From Candidatus Kaiserbacteria bacterium (GTDB taxonomy: Bacteria; Patescibacteria; Paceibacteria; UBA9973; UBA2100), in NCBI GenBank assembly GCA_002401495.1, contig NVTG01000052.1, positions 1 to 8,427 on the forward strand: a stretch of 8,427 bases of DNA, given 5' to 3'. Made by a program: the position numbers and the translations under genes. Below the pieces are notes generated by a model that saw nothing but the letters and a program-made list of their open reading frames with translations, did not search any database and was not told the DNA's origin. This document shows positions 1 through 6,200 of this stretch, one piece after another; positions within the stretch are counted from its first letter, which is position 1, and every line of letters begins with the position of its first letter.

Positions 1-1094
1 TAAATTAGTAACAACAAAGCTAAAAATATGGACAGATACGCTAGAACACCTGGAATCCCAGAACTAATAGCCCAATCGAAGATAATATTATGAGTACGGT
101 CGTACCAAGGCTCAAGGTTGTACATTTTGGGATCATAATTGAAATTAAAAACGTAATTAAAATTCTCCTGCCCCCACCCTAGTAATGGCTTCTGCTTTAT
201 TCCAGTTAGTGCCATGTTCCAAACTAGGGTCCTGGCAAATATAGAATGATCATCAAGAGACATTGATGCAAATCTATTCAGTGAAGGGTTCTCTCTAATA
301 AACGAAGAGTCCCTTGCTAGCCAAAACCCAAAGACAGAAGTTACTAATATTGAAAGTAATACTAAAGACGTAACCAACACCTTTCTGTTCTTACGATACG
401 AAAAGGCGATACCCACTGCACTAAGTAGAAATCCTCCCACTATACCTATGGCGGCCCCTCTAGTTGCACTTAAATACACCGCGTAAAAAAGAAACGGAAG
501 AGCAGCGAGATACAAGTATCTCTCATTAGGAGTAACTCCCCTTCTAAACACTAATATTAGAGCTATAAAAATATGAAAGAGAGTGTACACCGCCAAATAG
601 ATTGGGTTTCCTAAAGTAGAGTATAGACGTACGGCATCTGAGGAAAGCGATTGAATTATCGTGTGGGATGCAACGAATACATTAACCCCTAAAGAGATTC
701 TCCAAAACCAAAGCCATAAACTCTCCTTAGTCATCACAACCTGCAGCACAATTACATAAGCCAGTATGTGCAACAGCGTTATCAGTCCCTCCATCCGTTC
801 ATAATTACTCCAAAAGCTTTTATAGAAATTCTCTCCTAAAAGATCGGCAACGAATACAATGGCAACAAATGCTGCAATTGAAGAGAGAACAAATGTCCAT
901 CGTGGTCTGTATCTTGAATTTATAACCGCAAGAATGATCCAAGAACTAAAAATTATCTCCACCAGTACACGGAAGGCTATGTTTTTACCTACTATATATG
1001 GAAAGAAAGTGCTGCTAAATACTATTAAAACAACAAACGGTAGAGAAAATATCCCAGCAATTATAATCTTTTTAAGTATCGACTCTAGCGTCAT
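1..1094 (-). CDS. O-antigen ligase/polymerase family membrane protein (Wzy_C/WaaL-like), 3' end beyond the window
   Basis: I translated the minus strand from the ATG at 1094-1092. It stays open for 364 codons plus 2 nt to the left edge, so the C-terminus is missing. The protein is almost entirely hydrophobic helices (about nine or ten visible). A hydrophilic stretch at residues ~260-335 fits the large extracytoplasmic loop of the WaaL/Wzy family. Family-like motifs are SATRGA (209-214), ARTLVWNMA (287-295), GWGQENF (306-312) and THN (334-336), followed by a G-x-x-G turn. From WaaL knowledge, R212 and H335 are candidate functional residues. Members of this fold transfer or polymerise undecaprenyl-linked glycans on the outer membrane face. 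Residues 95-110 (WSNYERMEGLITLLHI) resemble proteins I associate with Parcubacteria. The start is chosen because an extended -10 lies 6 nt upstream (leaderless) and no alternative in-frame ATG gives a better N-terminus. Ligase versus polymerase versus protein O-glycosyltransferase cannot be decided from sequence. Confidence 0.88.
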   Translation of the reverse strand, partial: MTLESILKKIIIAGIFSLPFVVLIVFSSTFFPYIVGKNIAFRVLVEIIFSSWIILAVINSRYRPRWTFVLSSIAAFVAIVFVADLLGENFYKSFWSNYERMEGLITLLHILAYVIVLQVVMTKESLWLWFWRISLGVNVFVASHTIIQSLSSDAVRLYSTLGNPIYLAVYTLFHIFIALILVFRRGVTPNERYLYLAALPFLFYAVYLSATRGAAIGIVGGFLLSAVGIAFSYRKNRKVLVTSLVLLSILVTSVFGFWLARDSSFIRENPSLNRFASMSLDDHSIFARTLVWNMALTGIKQKPLLGWGQENFNYVFNFNYDPKMYNLEPWYDRTHNIIFDWAISSGIPGVLAYLSIFLALLLLI

Positions 1095-1100
1095 GGAGGA

Positions 1101-1109
1101 AGTATAGCA
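1101..1109 (-). promoter_or_regulatory. Extended -10 promoter for the ligase-like gene (leaderless)
   Basis: Read on the minus strand this is TGC-TATACT, an extended -10 (TGn plus five of six bases of TATAAT). Exactly 6 nt (TCCTCC) separate it from the ATG at 1094, so a start site 7 nt past the hexamer falls on the A of the ATG. No convincing -35 is seen at 17 nt, and an extended -10 does not need one. The TCCTCC next to the start codon has the sense of anti-SD, not SD, which supports a leaderless message. Confidence 0.6.
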
Positions 1110-1122
1110 ATATGTACCCCCA

Positions 1123-1131
1123 TGCTACAAT
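1123..1131 (+). promoter_or_regulatory. Extended -10 promoter for the flippase gene (leaderless)
   Basis: The plus strand reads TGC-TACAAT, an extended -10 with five of six consensus bases. Six bases (CGCAAT) follow before the ATG at 1138, so the predicted transcript starts at that A. No purine-rich Shine-Dalgarno lies between. The place where a -35 would sit (about 1103-1108) is already occupied by the -10 of the divergent gene. The arrangement mirrors the opposite promoter, and the two 9-mers are inverted copies matching at 7 of 9 positions. Confidence 0.6.
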
Positions 1132-1137
1132 CGCAAT

Positions 1138-2367
1138 ATGCCTAAGCTGACCAAAGATTTATTATATGTACTTAAAGGAGGAAGCTGGCTGAGCGTCTCT
1201 CAAATAGCTGCTTCCCTTCAGTCCTTTCTAATACTCTTCTTGATTGCAAACTTTGCAGCACCTGATGTATTAGGAGAATACCGTTTAGTTATCTCCTTGG
1301 TTGCTATATTTGGAATCTTTGCACTTCCAGGCATGCAAATCGCGATTATGGAATCAACTCCAAAAGGTTTTACAGGAAATCTTCTAACTGGAGTACTAGC
1401 AAAACTACGATACGGAATTATAGGATCAATCCTAGCCCTTATATTAAGTGCCTACTACGCATCTATAGGGAACGCCTCCCTTTCAATAATAATGATTTTT
1501 GTGGCACTCGCTGCCCCATTACTTGAAACCTCGGCCTTATACACCTTTTACCTATATTCTCGTAAATTATTCAAGAGTGCCACTCTGTATTCTATTCAGG
1601 CCAAGTTAGCAGCACTAGTTATAGGTGGTGTTGCAATACTTCTGTTCCCTGAAAATATAGTAATAATAATTGTAGCCCTAATTGGTACTCCAATCGTTAT
1701 AAACCTTCTATTTACCTATAGAGTGAATAGGAGTGCAGTTGGCTCTGTTGATCCAGGACTTATAAGCTATTCGAAACACCTATCTGTTATGGCAGGACTT
1801 TTGGTTCTAGCTACTTATATAGATAGTATTTTTGTATGGCACTTTCTGGGAGCGACTCAACTAGCTGTTTTTTTCATAGCCATAGCAATTCCAATGGAAT
1901 TATTAAGGGCGGCTGGAATGTTTCCAATATTAGCGTATCCAAAATTTGCTACAGAAAACCCCTCTGAAATTAAACGTACTCTACCAAAGTTAATATACAA
2001 GACGTTCATAATTACTTCGGCGATTGTTCTTATATACATATTACTTGCACCTTTCGTGTTCTCTTTTCTATTCCCTCAATATTCTGAATCTGTAATATAT
2101 ACACAAGTAATATCTCTTATCCTTCTGCAGGTTCCTTTTTTACTTATAAAAACATTTTTCCAAACACAGAAGGCCGTGAAGATTCTTTACGTCTACGGAT
2201 TTGTTTTCCCAGCAATTAGAATACTGCTAAGTCTCGCGTTAGTAATTCAATTTGGTTTGTGGGGAATCATTACCGCTATCTTGCTCGAGGCTCTACTTAG
2301 AACTGTCTTTTCCGTTACTGTAATTACCCTTTATAAGACCGAAGAACCTTCTGAAGTTTCCTCTTAA
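1138..2367 (+). CDS. Polysaccharide/oligosaccharide flippase (Wzx-like, MATE/MOP superfamily)
   Basis: The 409-residue protein is dominated by about 12 hydrophobic helices separated by short basic loops. This is the length and pattern of the polysaccharide biosynthesis/Wzx branch of the MOP exporter superfamily. The N-terminus has the usual amphipathic entry helix (KGGSWLSVSQIAASLQS, ~14-30) followed by the first membrane span and a G-E-Y-R-L loop (~46-50). The predicted role is flipping undecaprenyl-linked glycan from the inner to the outer membrane leaflet; the substrate is not predictable. It is the only plus-strand gene here. It diverges from the ligase-like gene and converges on the glycosyltransferase operon, so it is transcribed separately from the enzymes that make its presumed substrate. 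The start at 1138 is supported by the -10 placed 6 nt upstream. The last 75 bp, encoding the helix end and a polar tail (KTEEPSEVSS), overlap the 3' end of the opposing glycosyltransferase gene. Confidence 0.88.
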   Translation: MPKLTKDLLYVLKGGSWLSVSQIAASLQSFLILFLIANFAAPDVLGEYRLVISLVAIFGIFALPGMQIAIMESTPKGFTGNLLTGVLAKLRYGIIGSILALILSAYYASIGNASLSIIMIFVALAAPLLETSALYTFYLYSRKLFKSATLYSIQAKLAALVIGGVAILLFPENIVIIIVALIGTPIVINLLFTYRVNRSAVGSVDPGLISYSKHLSVMAGLLVLATYIDSIFVWHFLGATQLAVFFIAIAIPMELLRAAGMFPILAYPKFATENPSEIKRTLPKLIYKTFIITSAIVLIYILLAPFVFSFLFPQYSESVIYTQVISLILLQVPFLLIKTFFQTQKAVKILYVYGFVFPAIRILLSLALVIQFGLWGIITAILLEALLRTVFSVTVITLYKTEEPSEVSS

Positions 2368-3153
2368 TAATTGTTTGAAGGACCATCCGAAACTAGCCCA
2401 AAGAAAGGCTAGTCTTGAAGAAGTTCCGTGTTTTTGGAAGATTATATTCCTATTATATCCTTCTCTAAAACCTCTAGAGTATTCACCTTCTCTACCTCCA
2501 GGACTATGTAAGTGAAGGGTTTTAGAAAGAGGTTCTATTAAAAAATGAAACCCGCCAGTTTTTGCGCGCAAACAAAACTCAATGTCTTCAAGCTCTGACA
2601 GACCTTCTCTAAATACATAAAAACCTCCCAGAGACCTAACTCTAGAGGCATCATATGAACACGCACCTCCGTGGGCGTAATATCCCTCCTCTACTCTTCC
2701 AATCTTATCGTTCCACACCTGAAACACTGAACTAGTAACATCCCACTTATATTTTGAGGTTAGCCCAAAAACACTACTGTAGACTTTTTCAAAGATGCTC
2801 TTACCTCTATTATTTGAAATGACTCCGCCAATACCTACTGTTTTCTCATTTGAAGATTCCCACAAGCTAATTATGTTTTTGAAAAAGCCCGGATCTAATA
2901 CCAAGTCGTCGTCTAGGATAAAAAAGATGTTGTTTCGTATAAGGGAGAGCCCAAGATTACGAGATACAGCTGTTCCTCTATTGTGTTTGGAGTGATCTTT
3001 TTTATAGTAAGTAACCTCTAATACTTCAGTAATTGAATCATCATCAATAACTATCACTTCGTCAGGTGCCAAGCTTTGCAGCTTAATGGAATCTAGACAC
3101 CTAAGCAGGTCTTCCTCTCTTTTATATGTTGGAATTATTACGCTAAATTTCAT
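2293..3153 (-). CDS. Family 2 glycosyltransferase (GT-A fold), last gene of the operon
   Basis: This 286-residue enzyme starts directly with the GT2 first strand (SVIIPTYKRE, 4-13). Nucleotide-sugar and metal-binding motifs follow: VIDDDS (DDD 37-39), RGTAVSRNLGL (59-69) and the DxD-type LDDDLVL (DDD 81-83). A catalytic-base candidate sits in LSELEDIEFCLR (E189, D190), and an LHLHSPGGR element lies further on. The C-terminal ~45 residues are basic and aromatic (WSFKQLLRGNFRRFFG), suggesting membrane-surface attachment rather than a span. The predicted activity is inverting transfer of a sugar from NDP-sugar to a lipid-linked acceptor; donor and acceptor are unknown. Its ATG lies inside the upstream GT4 gene (11-nt overlap), with a weak AGGA 9 nt before it. 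The 3' end overlaps the convergent flippase gene by 75 bp. Confidence 0.9.
   Translation of the reverse strand: MKFSVIIPTYKREEDLLRCLDSIKLQSLAPDEVIVIDDDSITEVLEVTYYKKDHSKHNRGTAVSRNLGLSLIRNNIFFILDDDLVLDPGFFKNIISLWESSNEKTVGIGGVISNNRGKSIFEKVYSSVFGLTSKYKWDVTSSVFQVWNDKIGRVEEGYYAHGGACSYDASRVRSLGGFYVFREGLSELEDIEFCLRAKTGGFHFLIEPLSKTLHLHSPGGREGEYSRGFREGYNRNIIFQKHGTSSRLAFLWASFGWSFKQLLRGNFRRFFGLIKGNYSNGKDSSK
2392..2413 (+). terminator. Possible hairpin beyond the flippase stop codon
   Basis: ACTAGCC (2392-2398) and GGCTAGT (2407-2413) form a perfect 7-bp inverted repeat around an 8-nt loop. It begins 24 nt after the flippase stop codon, where a terminator would be useful. No clear run of T follows (CTTGAAG), and the hairpin lies wholly inside the opposing glycosyltransferase coding sequence. 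It could be a chance consequence of that coding sequence. Stem-loop 3' end protection is another possibility. Confidence 0.25.
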
Positions 3154-4150
3154 AAAGTAGTTTCCTATAACTCTCCACCGCTCGTTTTACATCGAAAAAC
3201 TCTGCCCTTTTAATAAGTTCCTCCTTGTTAAATGGATTCTTTACAACCTCTCTTATAGCATCCGCCATCATCTTCGCATCCCCAACAGGAACAAGTATTC
3301 CGTATTTGCCGTTTTCTAGTATTTCAGATGGGCCGCTTTTACAATCTGTACTAACGACAGAAACCCCAAGGGAAAGTGCCTCTACCAGTATTCTCCCGAA
3401 TCCTTCAAAATTACTAGAGAGTACGAGTGCTTCAGCTCCTTTGATATACGGAAACGGATTTCTTTTCCATCCAACTAAATTAGCCTCCTCCACTACATGT
3501 CTATCTTCTCCATCCCCAACAACAACCAGATCCTGCCCCGCCAATTTAGTAGCTTTCATTAAAGTACTTAGCCCTTTCTGTTTATCATGTAATCTACCGA
3601 CGTATACAACGTACGGCTTACTAAAGTGCTCTATTTCCGCCTCTGCCTGCTCCTGTATGCCTTTAATATCAAAAGCGTTGTATATAACAGTAGTTTTTTC
3701 TCTCCCAAGGAGAACGGACTTCTTTACCCCCTCTGAAACAGCTATAACTTTATCTGAGAAAATCCCTAAAAGATTTGCTGATAATCTATCAAAAAAGCTG
3801 CCTGTATCAAACCCATGGTTAACGGAGATAAACTTTGCTCTCCCTCCTGAAAGAACGAGTGCTATGTATGTTGCTATACACGAAGAAGGAATATTCCCAA
3901 TTATTATATCTGGGTTAGATTCTTTAATAATTGCTCTTAAGGGTAATATACTCTCCCTTACTCTACTTACCTTTATATAATCAACTTCGATATTTTCATT
4001 AAAGTTTTCTCTTACAGATTCATCCACCATTCCCACGACTACAACTTTTATAGAAAAGTCAGTCGCTAGTGCATTTAATACAAGAGTGGAGTTTTTTTCT
4101 ACTCCTGCACCACTATCAATCCCCCAGGGTATTACGACTAATATTTCCAT
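3143..4150 (-). CDS. Family 4 glycosyltransferase (GT-B fold)
   Basis: The 335-residue protein has the two-lobed GT-B pattern. The N-terminal acceptor lobe begins MEILVVIPWG and has a glycine-rich loop (DSGAGVEKN, 12-20). The C-terminal donor lobe has YVGRLHDKQKG (183-193), VVGDGEDR (210-217), the EX7E motif (E249 and E257 in EGFGRILVE) and STDCKSGPSEIL (267-278). The SGPSEI ending resembles GT4 enzymes that add HexNAc to undecaprenyl-linked oligosaccharides (PglJ/PglH type), but this does not fix the specificity. These enzymes are typically retaining and work at the cytoplasmic face; no membrane span is seen. The length is slightly short for GT4 (usually 340-400) but complete. Its start lies inside the 3' end of the upstream phosphodiesterase-like gene (13-nt overlap) and has no Shine-Dalgarno, pointing to translational coupling. 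The following GT2 gene starts within its last 11 nt. Confidence 0.9.
   Translation of the reverse strand: MEILVVIPWGIDSGAGVEKNSTLVLNALATDFSIKVVVVGMVDESVRENFNENIEVDYIKVSRVRESILPLRAIIKESNPDIIIGNIPSSCIATYIALVLSGGRAKFISVNHGFDTGSFFDRLSANLLGIFSDKVIAVSEGVKKSVLLGREKTTVIYNAFDIKGIQEQAEAEIEHFSKPYVVYVGRLHDKQKGLSTLMKATKLAGQDLVVVGDGEDRHVVEEANLVGWKRNPFPYIKGAEALVLSSNFEGFGRILVEALSLGVSVVSTDCKSGPSEILENGKYGILVPVGDAKMMADAIREVVKNPFNKEELIKRAEFFDVKRAVESYRKLLYEI
3163..3166 (-). promoter_or_regulatory. Weak Shine-Dalgarno-like AGGA before the last GT2 gene
   Basis: AGGA on the minus strand lies 9 nt before the ATG at 3153, inside the end of the GT4 coding sequence. It is the best-placed, though weak, Shine-Dalgarno candidate I see among the operon start codons. 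It supports the start at 3153 but is short enough to be chance. Confidence 0.3.
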
Positions 4151-5388
4151 AATGATTTGCCCGTTGCTTTATCAGGGTGTCTTATCTTCAACAGGTCGCA
4201 TATTGTTACTCCTATATCCTCAAGATTAGCCTCTTCTATAACCTCCCTAGTACTGGCGTTATGTATAATCGCCATTCCTTTCATGGAATCGACCATGCTG
4301 TCGTACCCGTGCATCGCCTTGTACTTGTCCTGCGGCCAATGAAAGTAATCTGGGAATATCCCAACGGCTTCATCGGCACTCCACATTAAATCTCCATACC
4401 ACTCACTATTTCTAGGTATGTTGCGAGAGTACATGTATTCCTCATCCACCCACTTACCTTTATCATTAAAGGATTTAAGTAGGAAAGGTTTTAATATTCT
4501 CTCCCCTTTTTCGCTCAAGAACCAGAAACGTGCGAGAGTTGAGTCGAGAAACATTAAATAGTCTTTTGTATTTTCTAATCCATTCTCTTTTGCGAAACTC
4601 TCAACCTCCCCCCACACATCTATGTATTGTTCAACATCAACCATTCCATGGTCTCCGATAACAACAGTCTTTCCATTTGGATACAAAGATTCAAATTGCT
4701 CTGTAAGAGCACGGACCCTCTCATCTACCTCTTTAACCAACTCCCGTCTTTTATCACTATCTACTCCAGAGATATGAACGAGTCCGTCAGTATCAGAAAA
4801 TTGAACAAAAAATGCTTGGTGTTGGGTAGACATTTTCTTCTGTAAACTCTTCATAGTGCTCCCGTCATCTCCAGAAACAGGAGCCATCATGTATAGGCTA
4901 GATATATTCTCTTCTTGGAAAACATCAAATATACTCTCGACTGGCAATGCGCCAGGTGAGTGAATTGGTTTGTTATCCTCTATTACTGATATGTACGAGA
5001 GAACGTCAGAAGGTATAGCACCGGGAGGTGCCCAACTACTAGAAACTTTGGGTATTTGGTTTATGAATTTCCTTGTAACTCTATGCACTAAGCCAGTCCT
5101 TGGAATTTTAGACAGTAACTTCCTAAACGGCCTAAGAATCTTAAACGGAGAGTTTTCCGAATCTTTCACGTACATCGTATAGTTTCCGTGAATCTCAGGG
5201 TGTGCTCCGGTGAACAAGGAAGAGCGCTGTGTAAAACCAGACGAACTTTTTAGTTTTTTAACATACACTCCTCCTGATGCCATTTTATACAAAGTCGGAG
5301 AGTCCTCCGCATTTAAATAATCCCACCTAAAAGCGTCCAATAGAATAAATAATACTGCTTCCTTATTTTGTGGCCTTGTACTGTCCAT
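4138..5388 (-). CDS. Alkaline-phosphatase-superfamily phosphodiesterase/phosphatase (type I phosphodiesterase/NPP-like)
   Basis: The 416-residue protein carries a full set of likely two-metal ligands for this superfamily. These are D18 in FILLDAFRWD, the nucleophile region GFTQRSSLFTGAHPE (51-65; T53 aligns best with the NPP nucleophile), D201 and H205 in FSDTDGLVH, D246 and H247 in VVIGDHGMV, and H360 in AMHGYD. NPP/type I phosphodiesterases hydrolyse phosphodiester or pyrophosphate bonds. Relatives act as phosphonoacetate hydrolases or transfer phospho-head groups. There is no signal peptide or membrane helix; the N-terminus is polar, so it should act in the cytosol, unlike most secreted relatives. 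It sits between glycosyltransferase genes, overlapping the upstream one by 26 nt and the downstream one by 13 nt. That suggests a substrate such as an NDP-sugar, a phosphodiester on the growing glycan, or a lipid-diphosphate intermediate. The family call is firm; the substrate is unknown. Confidence 0.82.
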   Translation of the reverse strand: MDSTRPQNKEAVLFILLDAFRWDYLNAEDSPTLYKMASGGVYVKKLKSSSGFTQRSSLFTGAHPEIHGNYTMYVKDSENSPFKILRPFRKLLSKIPRTGLVHRVTRKFINQIPKVSSSWAPPGAIPSDVLSYISVIEDNKPIHSPGALPVESIFDVFQEENISSLYMMAPVSGDDGSTMKSLQKKMSTQHQAFFVQFSDTDGLVHISGVDSDKRRELVKEVDERVRALTEQFESLYPNGKTVVIGDHGMVDVEQYIDVWGEVESFAKENGLENTKDYLMFLDSTLARFWFLSEKGERILKPFLLKSFNDKGKWVDEEYMYSRNIPRNSEWYGDLMWSADEAVGIFPDYFHWPQDKYKAMHGYDSMVDSMKGMAIIHNASTREVIEEANLEDIGVTICDLLKIRHPDKATGKSLWKY

Positions 5389-6199
5389 AATATGTTCCCA
5401 TTCTATATAAAGGAATCCTTATAGTCCATGAAATTAGGTACTTAAAGGAAACAGGATTTTGAACAAGGAAAATATAGTCTAGAGCCATAGACCGTATTGC
5501 TCGCAATATATAGCCAAAAGCTGAGTGCTTTTTAATTAAAGGACTCTTAATATTAATTAATCCAAGAGTTTCTCTGTAAGAGCGTTCGATAACACCCTTT
5601 AATCTCTCTTTGTGTGAATGAAAGACCGTTGCCAGTGGTTGATACTCAATAATATGACCTTTGTCTTGAACTTTAGTGCTCCAATCAAAATCCTCCGCAC
5701 CCGTTAGAGTTTCGTCAAACTTAGTTTCCTTCCACACAGAAAGACGTATGGAGCTGTTCGCATTTGAAAAACGCCCATGACTATCCCCCTCAGGAAATGC
5801 CTCTAGCAACCCTCTCTTCTCCATTGGACTGGCGTCGGGAAATGGAACCTGCCTTCCGTAGACTCCCGCTAGATTATTCTTCTTGGAATATTCTGATACT
5901 AGAAGTTCTATCCATTTAGAATCCTTTGGAAGACAGTGTGCGCTAACAATAACTGCCACCTCTCCATTGGCTTCTTCTAGGCCAACGTTTAGAGCGTGTC
6001 CAAAGGTAAACGTCCCAGGAGTAATTTTATACACGGAACATCCATGATTTCTCGCTATTTCAACTGTGGAATCTGTAGAACTGTCGTCTACTACAATAAT
6101 TTCATAGTCCTTAAACGTCTGGGTCTTTAAAGATTCTAGTAGATTCTTTAATCCACTCTCTTCATTCTTTGTTCTAATTATTATCGATGCGTATGGCAT
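5363..6199 (-). CDS. Family 2 glycosyltransferase (GT-A fold, SAHC variant, rhamnosyltransferase-like)
   Basis: I start this at ATG 6199 (MPYASIIIRTKNEE), which gives 278 residues beginning at the GT2 first strand and lies 1 nt past the upstream stop codon. An ATG at 6238 would add 13 residues and overlap the upstream gene by 38 nt. Motifs, numbered from 6199: VVDDSSTDST (36-45), FTFGHALNVGL (65-75), VSAHCLP (85-91) where most GT2 have DxD, GAEDFDW (167-173, catalytic-base region) and FHSH (193-196). The basic, aromatic C-terminus ends in a Y-x-x-G-x-Y-Y-G-Q-Y pattern, common in cytoplasmic GT2 rhamnosyltransferases. SAH-type motifs in place of DxD are known in that branch, so the enzyme is probably active. 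The predicted role is adding one sugar to the lipid-linked chain. The downstream phosphodiesterase-like gene begins 26 nt before its stop. Confidence 0.88.
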   Translation of the reverse strand: MPYASIIIRTKNEESGLKNLLESLKTQTFKDYEIIVVDDSSTDSTVEIARNHGCSVYKITPGTFTFGHALNVGLEEANGEVAVIVSAHCLPKDSKWIELLVSEYSKKNNLAGVYGRQVPFPDASPMEKRGLLEAFPEGDSHGRFSNANSSIRLSVWKETKFDETLTGAEDFDWSTKVQDKGHIIEYQPLATVFHSHKERLKGVIERSYRETLGLINIKSPLIKKHSAFGYILRAIRSMALDYIFLVQNPVSFKYLISWTIRIPLYRMGTYYGQYKATK

Positions 6200-6200
6200 A

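Noticed and set aside
859..1107. An 82-codon open frame on the plus strand
   Set aside because: It is antisense to the N-terminal membrane helices of the ligase-like gene and shows no motif or promoter of its own.
1112..1150. A 12-codon plus-strand ORF (ATG at 1112) overlapping the flippase start, as a possible leader peptide
   Set aside because: The best -10 (1126-1131) lies inside it, so the predicted transcript would start after its ATG. It also has no ribosome-binding site.
3225..3980. A 251-codon open frame on the plus strand
   Set aside because: It lies wholly antisense to the GT4 gene at 3143-4150, which has complete GT-B motifs. Its product is Ser/Thr/Pro-rich without a recognisable domain, as expected of a complementary-strand shadow.
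5389..5415. TAGAAT upstream of the phosphodiesterase-like gene as an internal promoter
   Set aside because: The hexamer has no extended TGn or -35 partner, its spacing to the ATG (11 nt) differs from the 6-nt pattern at the divergent promoters, and AT-rich coding DNA yields such hexamers by chance.
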